Shown one piece after another: positions 47,223 through 60,200 of a DNA stretch of 64,000 nt. The notes below the pieces were generated by a model. That model saw nothing but the letters and a program-made list of their open reading frames with translations, made no database searches and had not been told where the DNA came from. The DNA comes from Halichondria panicea (Eukaryota > Porifera > Demospongiae > Suberitida > Halichondriidae), in NCBI RefSeq assembly GCF_963675165.1, contig NC_087386.1:4966169-5030168 (forward strand). Reading direction: 5' to 3'. Each line of letters starts with the position of its first letter. Position 1 is the stretch's first letter. The position numbers and the translations under genes were made by a program.

Positions 47223-48474
47223 CTAGCATGTCCTTCTAGCAACCCAATTGTTTAGATTGTCATACTTTGAAATCCAATCAGCAATCAATCCAGTTTTCTT
47301 AGTACAACCAAGCTGTAGTTGATAATCTTCAGATTTTCCAGTGTGTGTTCCTGCTATAAGAACAGGTGTATTCATCTTGGCCTTGAGATCAGAGCAATGA
47401 CCATCACTCGTATGAAGTGTTGCTGTACCCGTTGCTATGGGTATTGGAGCTTGCATTACACCACCATTACATGTGTGTAAATTGAACGACTTGTGAACAG
47501 TCATTTGGTAAGTGGTGCAATCCGTCTGCCCAGTTATAGTTGCATTGATAGCTGCAAGATGGGGGGTTTGGACGGTGAGTAACATATCTATCACATACGC
47601 ATTAAATAGCAAAATTATAATAATAGATAATAAACTTACCATAGGAATATTTATTTCGGGTGCCGAAACTTTTTGAATTAGCAGCATTTCTGTTGTTGCA
47701 TGTTTTGGCCTTTTTGGGGCATATTGGGCATGAAGGACCTGAGAAAATACATTACCATAATAATTATTATAATTATAAAGAGTAATCTTAATAACCCTCT
47801 GAGGAAAGCTTAACACTGTGCATTACGGGGGGGGGGGGGGGGGACACGATTAATTGTGTGCAAATGTGCCTGCAATATAATTATGACACGTCAAGTTACT
47901 CTAAGCTTGTAAATGTACCTTTCGTTATGTAGTTTTTACTGATTGTAGCGTCAGTAGTACCACATACTCCACCTCTAGGGAAACTATCCTCATTTGTGCA
48001 GTTGAGATGAGGTGGCCAACCGGTTCCCGTGGTCGCATTCACATGTGTAGTACATGATTCAGTTTCAGTAACAGCAAAACAGGTGTCATTGCAAGGCTTA
48101 GTTAAATACGTTGTATCGGGTACGTTTTTCCCAGATATACAATTCAAGAAAGGGAAGTAATGCAAGCACAATAGTGGTCCAACATGATCAGAACAAGGAG
48201 AATCAGTCAACAGAGGTGCAAAATCCTCGAATTCACCTTGTGCTTCTTCAACAGTTTCATGCCCTCTAGCATTTGGAAGTACAGTGGTGCTATAGCCACA
48301 GTAGTCACTCACTTTCTTTGGGAGTGTATAACACTTGCAGGTTTTACCATAACATTCATCTGCGATCCTTCCTGCAGTCCATAAATTGCGGCTTGTTTGT
48401 CTTTTCGATACCGGACCTGCATATGCAAGTGTAGTGATAGCAAACAGCAGTACAAATGTCGATAAACTGCACAT
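47223..48474 (-). CDS. sFRP-like secreted Frizzled-CRD + NTR protein, copy c (327 aa), no linker
   Basis: Exons 47919-48474, 47640-47738 and 47223-47551, in phase. The signal peptide is MCSLSTFVLLFAITTLAYA; CRD and NTR are complete (PNARGHET, DSPCSDHVGPLLC, PVLIAGTHTG, LGCTKKTGLIADW). The Thr/Pro-rich linker at the end of exon 1 is missing: the CRD ends SKNYITKG and goes directly to the splice donor. TATAAATA is at 48545-48552. A run of 17 G lies in intron 1 at 47827-47843. Confidence 0.82.
47827..47843 (+). repeat. Run of 17 G in intron 1 of sFRP copy c
   Basis: An uninterrupted G run, C-rich in the transcribed direction. It could form a G-quadruplex on the plus strand, and its length is uncertain in any assembly. 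Confidence 0.9.
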
Positions 48475-48744
48475 GTTGATTGGAGATTGTCTTGAGCTTA
48501 CAATGATAGTTTTGAGAGATAGTTGCAGCTTCTACACATGCCAATATTTATAGCAATAAGAAGCTATAGAGCTCATTGCATCATTGACTACACTTCCTGT
48601 TATAGGACTAGTTGTCCAACCAATAAATGTTATATCTTAGCAACCACTCACCAACACATGTTTTATAAACATATCAGTCACTGACAGAGACTATAATTTT
48701 TTATGCGGAAGGTAATTAAAAACAAAAACAGAGAAATAGTGCTA

Positions 48745-51700
48745 TCAAGCGTCAGTAACTTCAAGTGCTTGTGCTCTAGCTAACAGTTGCAGTTGAAATG
48801 GTGAACGCATCTCCCCAAAATCAGTTCTCTCAATTCCTCTCTCTTCTCTTGCTTTACTCTGCACCTCGAAGTGGGTTTGCTGAAAATGAAGAAAAGAAAT
48901 TGTTATTCTCTGTAATAATTGCAGCACAATAAAAGCTTATTGTGCGTCAAAAAGATTCAAATTGCGAAAATGATTATACATGGCACATAAGGTGCTATAA
49001 TTATAGCCTATGGTATCTCACCATTGAAGGGGGTCTTGATACCCATGCTGGTCTAGGCCTATAGTTGGGTGAGGGTCTGATGAGAGTGGAGCTCTGCATG
49101 CTTCCTACAGAGCACCTCCTCCTGGCAGACTCCACATACTCTGCCGGGGTGGGAAGTCGAGGTGGAGGAGGGAGGGGCTCAAGAGGAGGACCCTGTATTG
49201 AGTAAAGAAATATAGTATATGAGCCAGCTAGCTAGTATCTCAAATGAGAGAGAGATTGTTAAAAATCTCACAACGATTATGTACGTCATGTGATGTAAGA
49301 CAAATTTGGATTCAAAGTACTTGATTCACAATTGACATGCTTGCCTAGCCCATGTAGAGATCACTCAAATTATCACCCTTAAAAGATGTGCACAGTTGCA
49401 CGTATTGATCGTAGTCAAGCAACCTTGTCACAAGTATTATGATCTGTTATGAAAAGGCAAAATTAAAATGCTTCTGACACGCGCTCTTTCACATGCAATA
49501 TTTACAAGCATAGCTACGTATAAAATTGTAAACGATACACAGTTGCCACTCTCATGTGCACACATGCATGCAGGCATTAGGACATTTTTGAGGAATTATC
49601 TTGCAAAGATAACCACAAAACCATACATTATGGTGTAATTGAATTTAACCACAAACGGTGTATCCACCCACAAAACTGATGAGAAACTAGACAAAACCAG
49701 GAGTGCATGACAAAACCCATGAAATTAGCAATAGCTCTTGATGTGGCTGAGCTCAAACAGGCTAACGCTGATGTGTATATCAGTCTAGGTTCAATTGACC
49801 TTTGCAATAAAAACAATTAACAATTTAAACCCAATATCAACATTGAGATTGACTGTTTACTGCATCTAATGTGAGATGCCTTGGGCTTTTATTGTGGTAT
49901 TCAACCCACACAGCTGGGTGTAATTTGAGCAAAGGAAACTAAAGAGATTGGAATTACATGATGGGCTATACAGCCAAGTTTTAGACAAAGACTTTCAACT
50001 AATTACTTGCTGAACGATCCAAAGCACCAACATAATTATTATTGCAGCATACCACAGTTTACCCTATACCTTTAATCTATCCACCTACACATATTAGACA
50101 CACGGCACTACCATGGACACACAGAGCATGTGAAATAAGCTGAATTACTGCCACCTACGTAGTTGAGTTGCAGCTACATACATACGTAGCATGCACAGAT
50201 ACTCCCACAACCAATCAAGCATAATGCAACATACACGACCTCAGGGAAATGAATTACTGTATAGAAGCACCTATACATGTAATAGTTGGACATACACATA
50301 CATGTGCCGGTAATATCTTGGGCAGAGAGTCATCGCTACTTCCTTTCTTGCATGCCTTTCTTTCCCTTATCCTTCCCCCCATCTTTCTTCTTACCACCAC
50401 CTTTCTCCTTGCCTGCAAAGAGGTTAAGAAAGTGGAAAGTCATTTTATGTGAGCGTGTTTTTGGTTAGACTTGTAACAGTGAGTAGTAATAAAAGTGCTC
50501 TACCAACTTATTGTATGGAGGTTGTGGGGCCTACGCACATACTGTATAACCAGGCTGTATAATAAAGGATGACCTGCTACCACACTTAATAGACACGCAG
50601 GTTCACTACAACGACATTCACATTCACCGCAAGCTTCCTATGATGTTCAACGATTCCCACAGCTTTTAAATTTCAATCAAATCCATGCCAACACATGTCA
50701 AGCTACCATGGCTACACACTATGCTATTAAAGGAATGACCGTGCATGTGCACAGGTACGTAGCTTGCTTGTGATGTAACAAACTCCCACAGGAGATGCGG
50801 ACAATGGTTGAGTGCACACACGCACTACTACTGGCAGCTGGGGTGCCTTTGATGGGGGAGCTAAATATACATCATAATTAATGAATTGCTAACGAGCTGT
50901 CAGCTTAAATATGTACATCCGAAGGAACACCTGAAACATCACAAACGGGAAAAAATCAAGTGTGTATCAAAGGTATACACTCAGTGACTCAGTGCTGCCA
51001 CTAATTTGGAAAATGGCAAGTTGATTACTACTTAGTCGGATTGCTCTTGATTTACAAATGGATAGGAGGAAAACACATACCAGGCTAATCAACGGCCAGC
51101 TAGCCTGGGAACCATTTTATGCTATTGGATACTTGTAATGCTTTCAAACAATTCAATCGGAAATTGTCGCGTCTAACGAGATGAATGAGTTAGAATTTCC
51201 CCTGATTAGGCTCTATTGTGCAGCTACCTTCCATGTTGTCACTGGGGTATAATTGCTACGTAGCATTGGAGAGATTCCAAGGAACAATGTCATGAGAAAT
51301 TATACACAGTGCCTGGACACAACAAGGTGTGGTAGGGGAGGAAGGTATAGATACAAGGATTCTAATGTGGTCAAGTATTTGTTTGTTTATCATACTTATG
51401 TTTTAGCAGGAAACTATGAGGTATAGTTCTAGATTGCTTGGATACACATGATATATGTTGCTAGCCAACAATCTAGATCATGTGCATTCGGTATCTACAT
51501 GTATGTGTTATAGTGTCCAAAGCCGGAGTTATGATCAAACAATGAACACTCTATTACCGTTCTACAAAATGTACTTGCCTGCTTATACAATCCTCTACCA
51601 CAAAAATTGTGTGTTAAATCCCAATCTGAATTGCCTCACCTTTTTTCTCCACTGGCGGTGGTAGGGAGGAACACTTGGCATATAGAGTATGGCATATAGA

Positions 51701-51750
51701 TGTACTCATCTCCCCAGTTTCTGGCCACCTCCAGAGCAGTGTGGCCATTC
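48745..51750 (-). pseudogene. ANKEF1 3' part, repeat c, truncated
   Basis: Exons match the true gene at 54205-57155: last exon 48745-48879 (LARAQALEVTDA and stop), 49022-49192 (AEYVESARRRCSVGSM), the Lys-rich exon ending at 50412, and the ankyrin exon from 51640, which breaks off at about 51750 in the middle of GHTALEVARNWGDEY. The two last exons are still open, so decay is slight. There is no 5' part. The break joins directly to TEKTL1 intron 2 sequence. Confidence 0.87.
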
Positions 51751-52450
51751 TTTTCCTTGTTTTGCTCCATATGTGTACAGGTGAATATACTATTGTGCAT
51801 TCCAAAGTTCCATTCTTAACACCTCCACAATGGTGCAGGCACAAATGAATTATGTGTAAAAAAGCGTAGCAATAGTTTTCAATTGAACTGAATTTTCTCT
51901 ATACAGGTGAATTAAGCTCTAACTCCTGATGCACATCATGCAATTGAATGCTGGAGAAACTACTTTGGCTCCGTAAAAAGCTCGGTGGTATACTACAATT
52001 CCCAGGAGAGACCATGCACTTGGCTGTATATAAGTATAAAGCCTTTATTTTCAGAGGCTGTCATGAATAAGGTCCTGCTGCTTCCTCTTCGGACGTCACA
52101 ACATGAAGTGGTTAGGGTGTATCAGAGGCAAGCTGAAACTGATTTATCCGAGGCTGCCCATCTTGTATAGGTGAGTAAAGTACATACTAATATGTAGACA
52201 CACGTTCCTAGCCCCCTTCAGGCCAGTGGAACGTACTGTGATTCCATGGAAGCCACGCGCAAGAGAATGGCACTAAGCTTGCAAGCAACATGAGTGATAA
52301 AAAATACCGCTACGGATATACCCATTGATTCTGATGTTGTGGTACTCATGCAAGAGAATTAAGAACAAATCTGATCACAAATGGTCCTGAAAGGAAATGC
52401 ATACACTTTGAAACCCAGACTGCCATACAAGAGTTAGAACATTGACACCA
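51751..52450 (+). pseudogene. Decayed TEKTL1 fragment d
   Basis: Starts in intron 2 sequence (TTTTGCTCCATATGTGTACAG at 51761) and shows parts of exons 3, 4, 5 and 6 in order, including GACGTCACAACATGAAGTGG and GCCAGTGGAACGTACTGTG. Exon 3 is mostly deleted and frames are broken. Confidence 0.87.
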
Positions 52451-52609
52451 TCCACGTTAATTTAAGATTCCATGCCCACAAAGTGTCGTGTCCAATTGAA
52501 CACTGTTTATGTAATAGACAATTTTAATGATAGAGAATGATGTGAAAATAATTATGTAAGAAAAGAGCGTATGATGATAATTATAAGAGACGTTATTGGA
52601 ATATAAGAG

Positions 52610-53914
52610 CTAACATGTCCTTCTACTTATCCAACTTTCTAGATTTTCAGTAGTGTATTTATTATTCGAATTCCAATCGGCAATCAATCCTGTCCCTCTA
52701 GAACAACCAAGCTTTAATTTATAACCATCTCCAGATGTTCCAGTGTACGTTCCTGCTATAAGAACAGGTGTGTTCATATTGGCCATGATATCGGAGCTAT
52801 GACCATCCATAGCATAAAGTTTTGCTGTACCGGTTGGTACTGTTATTTCAGTTCTTACACCATTGACACAAGTGTGTAAATTGAACGACTCGTTAATGTT
52901 CATTTGGTAAATGTTGCAATCGTTCTCGTTCCGCCCAGTGATTGTTGCTCTAATAGCTGCAAGATGAAACACGTTTGAATGTGTACGCAATACATTTTTA
53001 TTAATAGAAACTCACCAAATGAATAATCATTTTGGGTAAAACTTCTACCACCAGCAGTACTCCTGATTTTGCATGCTTTGGCTTTGGGGCACTTCTTGGG
53101 CTTCTCTGTGGGAGGCTCAACACTAGCTTCCGTGGAAACAGCTTCTGTATTACGAGGGAAATGTAATATTCATGTGTGCTCAAGTCTATAACATAATTAT
53201 GACACAGTCACAAAGGGGTTTACTCTAAGCTTGTAAAATTAATGTACCTTTCGTTGTGGGAACTTCAGTTGGACTTGTAACCTCTGGATTCGGTGTAGTT
53301 GATGCAGGTGTGACTTTCGTTGTTACTACTGAAGATGTAGGTATCACAAATTTTTTCTTGATTGTGGCAGCAATGTTAACACACACGGTCTTTGTTGCAT
53401 TAGATTTAAGCTTATATATAGGAAAACTCTCCTTTTTAGTACAGTTGAGATGATCTGCCCAGCCTAATGACGGTGACGAGTTCACAAAAGCAGTACATGA
53501 TTCAGTTTTAGCAGCTTCACAGGTGTCACGGCAAGGTATAGCTCTGACACCATATTTGCAGGCTAAATTATTAGCTGTACAATTATACCCCAAAGGAAAG
53601 TAATGGTAGCATAGCAGTACTCCAAGATGATCGGAGCAAGGAGAATCAGTTAATAGTGGTGCGAAATCATCGAATTCACTGAGTGCTTCATCAACGGTTT
53701 CATGTCCTCTAGCATTTGGAAGTACAGTGATGTTATAGCCACAGTAGTCACTCACTTCCTTTGGGAGTGCATGACACTTAAGCTTGCAACTTTCAGCATC
53801 CTCGATCCTTCCTCCAGTCCAAACATTGCGTTTTTGTCTTTTCGATACTGGACTTGCAGATACAAGTGTGGTAGTGATAGCAAACAGGAGTGCAAATGTC
53901 GATAAACTGCACAT
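52610..53914 (-). pseudogene. sFRP-like copy d, frameshift in exon 2
   Basis: Exon 1 (53248-53914) encodes a signal peptide, a complete CRD (PNARGHET, DSPCSDHLGVLLC, PCRDTC) and a Thr/Pro linker. Exon 3 (52610-52956) encodes an intact NTR end (PVLIAGTYTG, GLIADW). Exon 2 (53015-53144) is 130 bases, one more than phase allows; a T run (AGTTTTTACC) has five T where four would keep frame, and the shifted frame stops in TGA. Exon 2 also starts with an extra acidic/Pro stretch (EASVEPPTEKP). Either the gene is newly dead, making only a secreted CRD, or the base is an assembly error in a homopolymer. Confidence 0.7.
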
Positions 53915-54204
53915 GGTTGGTTGAAGATTAATATTGTGCTTGCTGTTAGTTTTGAGAGTATAGACCCTAATAATTATAGTTGCAGCTTCTGCACACCAGT
54001 TTTATAGCACTAGCTGCTAGCCTCTTACCTTGCATCATTGACTACACTTCCTGTTTAGGGGATTATACCGGTAAATTAATTGCCAACCCTTATCTCTTAG
54101 CAACCACCCACCCACACACGTTTTGTCATCATCCACTATAATTATAGAGTGTGAGATACTTTATCAAGTTTATGTGAAAAACATACTAGTACAAAAACAA
54201 CAAA

Positions 54205-57200
54205 CTAAGGATCAGTAACTTCAAGTGCTTGTGCTCTAGCTAACAGTTGCAGTTGAAATGGTGAACGCATCTCCCCAAAATCAGTTCTCTCGATTCCTCT
54301 CTCTTCTCTTGCTTTATTCTGCACCTCGAAGTGGGTTTGCTAAAAATGAAAAAAAAAAGTATTATTCTCTGCAGCACAATAAAAGCTTATTGTGCGTCAA
54401 AAAGCTTCAAACTGCGAAAATGGTCCTAATAATTATATATGGCACATAAGGTGTTATAATTATAGCCTTATGGTATCTCACCATTGAAGGGGGCCTTGAT
54501 ACCCATGCTGGTCTAGGCCTATAGTTGGGTGAGGGTCTGATGAGAGTGGAACTCTGCATGCTTCCTATAGAGCACCTCCTCCTGGCAGACTCCACATACT
54601 CTGCCGGGGTGGGCAGTCGAGGTGGAGGAGGGAGGGGCTCAAGAGGAGGACCCTGTATTGAGTAGAGAAATATAGTATATAAGCCAACTAGCTAGTATTC
54701 TCAAATAAGATATTTAAAGAGAGAGAGATTGTTAAAAATCTCACTGATGTAGGACAAGTTTGGAATCAAAGTACCTGATTCAGATGTGCACAGTGCACGT
54801 ATTGATCGTAGTCAAGCAACCTTGTCACAAGTATTATGATCTGTTACGAAAAGGCAAAACTAAAATTGCTTCTGACACGCACTCTTTCACATGCAATATT
54901 TACAAGCATAGCTACAAATTGTAAACGATACGCAGTTGCTAAAAGTGGTCCACTCTCCTGTGCACACATGCATGCAGGTCATTAGTACATTTTTAAAGAA
55001 TTATGTCTCTCAATTGCTAAGATCCACAAAACCGCACATTGTGGTGTAATTGAACTTAACCACAAACAGTGTATCCACCCACAAGACTTGACATTGATTT
55101 ATGGAAAACTAGACAAAACCCATGAAATTAGCAATAGCTCTTGATGTGGCTGAGCTCAAACAGGCTAACACTGATGTGTACGTATCAGTCTAGGTTCAAT
55201 TGACCTTTGCAATAAAAACAACAATTTAAACCCAATATCAATATCAACATTGAGATTGACTATTTACTGCATCTAATGTGAGATGCCTTGGGCTTTTATT
55301 TGTGGTATTCAACCCACACAGCTGGGTGTAATTTGAGCAAAGGAAACTGGAATTACATGATGGGCTATACAGCCAAGTTTTAGACTAAGACTTTCAACTA
55401 ATTACTTGCTGAACGATCCAAAGCACCAACATAATTATTATTGCAGCATACCACAGTTTACCCTATACCTTTAATCTATCCACCTACATATTAGACACAC
55501 GGCACTACCATGGACACACAGAGCATGTGAAATAAGCTGAATTACTGCCACCTACGTAGTTGAGTTGCAGCTACATACATACGTAGCATGCACAGATACT
55601 CCCACAACCAATCAATTAAGCATAATGCAACACACACGACCTCAGGGAAACGAATTAACCTCTATGTAATTGCAAGCTGTATAGAAACACCTAATAGTTG
55701 GACATACCGGTAATATCTTGGGCAGAGAGTCGTCACTACTTCCTTTCTTTCCTTTCTTTCCCTTACCCTTCCCCCCATCTTTCTTCTTACCACCTTTCTC
55801 CTTGCCTGCAAAGAGGGTAAAAAAGTGCTAAATTATATATGTGAGCGTGTTCTTGGTTAGACTAACAGTGAGCAGTAATAAAAGTGCTCTACCAAGTTAG
55901 TGTATGGAGGTTGTGGGGCCTACGCACGTACTGTATAACCAGGCTGTATAATAAAGGATGACCTGCTACCACACTTAATAGACATGCAGGTTCACTACAA
56001 CGACATTCACATTCACTGCAAGCTTCCTATGATGTTCAACGATTCCCACAGCTTTTAAATTTCAATCAAATCCATGCCAACACATGTCAAGCTACCATGG
56101 CTACACACTATGCTATTAAAGGAATGACCGTGCATGTGCATAGGTACGTAGCTTGCTTGTGATGTAACAAACTCCCACAGGAGATGCGGACAATGGTTGA
56201 GTGCACACACGCACTACCACTGGCAGCTGGGGTGCCTTTGATGGGGGAGCTAAATATACATCATAATTAATGAATTGCTAACGAGCTGTCAGCTTAAATA
56301 TGTACATCCGAAGGAACACCTGAAAAAACATCAAACGAGCAAAATCAAGTGTGTATCAATGGTACACTCAGTGACTCAGTGCTGCCATTAATTTGAAATG
56401 GCAATTTGATTACTACTTAGCCGGATTGCTCTTTATTTACAAACAGATAGGAGGAAAACACATACCAGACTAATCAACGGCCAGCTACGTAGTCTGGGAA
56501 CCATTTTATGCTATTGGATACTTGTAATGCTTTCAAACAATTCAATCGGAAATTGTTGCGTCTTTAACGAGTTAGAATTTCCCCTGATTAGGCTCTATTG
56601 TACAGCTACCTTCCATGTTGTCACTGGGGTATATTTGGTAGCATTGGAGAGGAGATTCCATTAGGAACAATGTCATGAGAAATTATACACAGTGCCTGGA
56701 CACAACAAGGTTTGGTAGGGGAGGAAGGTATAGTACTCTATACTAGGATTCTAATGTGGTCAAGTATTTGTTTGTTTATACATACTTATGTTTTAGCAGG
56801 AAACTATGAGGTATAGTTCTGGATTGCTTGGATACACATGATGTATGTTGCTAGCCAACAAGTTAGATCATGTGCATTCGGTATCTACATGTATGTGTTA
56901 TAGTGTCCAAAGCCGGAGTTATGATCAAACAATGAACTCTATTACCATTCAACAAAATGTACTTGCCTTATACAATCCTCTACCACAAAAATTGTGCGTT
57001 AAATCCCAATCCGAATTGCCTCACCTTTTTTCTCCACTGGCGGTGGTAGGGAGGAACACTTGGCATAGAGTATGGCATAGATGTACTCATCTCCCCAGTT
57101 CCTGGCCACCTCCAGAGCAGTGTGGCCATTCTTGTTCTCAAGAATCACCTTGGCACTGGAGGAGGGGGATACAACTTTCAATATAGTACATACCCATAAT

Positions 57201-60200
57201 GATAGTGCAGGAATAGGAGTTCCACTATCTATAATTATAGTCAATGTGTAGATATAGTTGGAATTTCGAAAGCATCCAATTGTGTAAAAGCTGGGTCATG
57301 CAGGGCACCAAGTACTGTCTGTGTGTACATAAGCAACCACAACCACTTGCATCAAGTGCTGAAGCATGCCCGGTATTTTCAACCACATCTATACACTCAA
57401 CTTGATAATTACATTATAGAAAGGACATTGGGCCCCTTTTTCACAGAATTATACAATCAGCATTGACCATAATGGTACAGAAGCTGTGTGATGACACATT
57501 ACAGGTCACCTAGACCACTGTAGTGGAACAGGAACATGTGGTTCCTTCCCTATCAGGAATCACTGTCAATGCCGACTACTTGATGTGGTTTGAACTAGGA
57601 AACACAACATAATTCAATGGTTTTGACTATACACACAACATGACTTCACGTATGTATTCATATGCTATTACGCCTTAACCGCAGGTAAAATTATAGGCTT
57701 ATGGGCCGTGCATTTTTCTCAATTGATACCTTAAATTTTTCTTAATCAATACCTTAAATTCTATTCGTGCAGAAACACCTAAAATAATGTACGTACATGG
57801 AAAAACATGTGTGCACATGCAGTGCAGCACTCACCCTCTCTCCATTAGCAGTTTGACCATGTCCCTCTGTGAGGTCTCTATGGCCCTCATGAGTGGAGTG
57901 CCTCCATTCACAGACTGGGCATCAATGTTGCCACCAGCATCTAGTAGGAGTCTCACCACATTCTCCTGTACAGTACGTAAGTACAGTAACAGCCAGGAGA
58001 TTTATTAGAGGATTGTCAAATTTCCTACACAACACTCATGTGTGCAGATCCCTATATTAAAGGTACACATACACTGGTACTCACACGAGGAATTAATATT
58101 TTTCTGGTATCTGTGTATACAGTTTAACATGTTCTGAAAGTAGAGCTGATAAAAAACAAACAATTATACGGCCATAAACAATTATCTCCTTGCCCAAAAC
58201 TGATCTCTTAATTGTTAACAATAATTGTTACATACTTTATGTAAGCTGATAGTAGTGCAACTGCGTGTACACAGATTGTTAGTATCGAATGGTATAGCTA
58301 GACTCAGTGACGACTGTAGCTATAGACCATGCACCCAATACGGGCTAAGAGGGATGTTTTAAAGTATTTCTCATTAAAGGACTTCGGCTTGTACGTACAA
58401 TAATAATCGTACAATAATAATCGTATTAACTACAGCAAGATGCTCAAAGCAACTTTTAGTCTGCACTACATACTACACCAACTCCTGTTATTGTAACAAT
58501 TATAATTATATAGGTACTGTACACAGGCTTGTCAAAGGACATAATGTGACCAAGGCACATCAAAACCTTTGTGTTGGTACAGCCAGTCAAAACATGTACA
58601 GCATCCCACAATGCCTTGGGGGCCAAAATAGCTTAATTGGTGTGTATCTTGATTTTCAAAGTGAGCTTTTCAAAGGACAGATGTTACAATAATTATAGTC
58701 CACTTACAGACACTAGTAATACTGTTAGCAATCTGGCATACACAAGTATGTATTACAGACTATTATGAAGAGTGCATACCACTGCTTTAAGAAGTGTTTC
58801 ATAGTCAAAAACACAGCGATTAATTTGTAAATTCAGACACAAGTGACCTCTTGAGATATCTAGAATACCATTATGGATGTGTATGCAATGTTTAATTGAT
58901 ACCAATTAGATTCGCATTAAGATCCTAGGGCTCAATGTCGGTTGATAAATTCTTGGCATAGAGCCCCAAATTTAACAATCACATTAGAGCATTCTTACCC
59001 ACGTCCCTGTCAGCATGCTATGTATCACATTATTGTACACATGACTATTAGTGTAATGCACAGTAGAGTGGCCGGGCACTTGTATACAGTGCAAATGAAG
59101 CAAGTACCAAATAGTGTTATATTCCCTTGCACGCATACACATGATTTCCATTGAGCAGACAACCAGTGGTTGCAATAAAGAGGTGGCTGCTAGCTAATAT
59201 ATGCCAAAACTTCCAGGACATACATACACCTAGCTAGGGCCTAGTGGCCACAATAGACATGTTCTTCACCAAATTACCATACTTGATTGAGTCTACACAT
59301 AATTCAATTTGTGCACCAGCATTATAAGAAATTAAGACAAGAATGCAATGCCCATGCATGTCACAGCATGTGCATGCTAGCTCCCCAGAGACCCTACATA
59401 TGACAATACTTGTGGCAGGAGGTATCACTCTTGCTTGCAATGCGTGGTATTTACCGGTGGGTGGCTACCATGGTGATCAAACATTGCAGCTGTGGGAATA
59501 TTCAACATGCATGGGAACTTCTATGGCAGTTTACACATCTCATACCCCAACGCAAATACCAGAGGAGAGTGGGGAAAACGCTACCTAATATGTACTGAGA
59601 AAAAAGGAGTTGCTGATTCACTGAAATGCTAAACCCTCGATCGGCAGTTCTATAGCATGTCTCACAACTAGGGGACTGTTGAAAAGCAGTAGTATATGCA
59701 TGAGAACATAAAGATGGAAGCTAGCCCATACATAGCGGCAACTACAGGGACAATCAGAAACTATAGGGATACTGAATTAAATTTACTGATAATCCAAAAG
59801 CTGTGGCAAGGCTATGAGAATTACACGTAGCATTGCTGCAGTACAAGTGGTAGGTCAGACATGCACTGTCCGTGAATATGATCACAGTACAGTCAGCAAA
59901 AAAGCCTGGAGCTCTCACATGGAGGGCTCACATGTACAGCTGCATTGATAGGCATTTTTAACTAGAATTGACACTAGCATTTTAGCATTTTACACGTATT
60001 TTCACATATGTTGCAAATCTCTGCAGGGAAGGATCAGAACTAGAAACTAGACATCACATAATATAATTATTGTACAGTCATTACTGCATAGATATTGACA
60101 TTTGAAAAGAAACACCAATACCGCATTCACCCTGTTTGAGTGACTAAGCTTTTCCTCAGTGTACAAGGATCATCATGAGATTATGCAATCAGCTTCCAAA

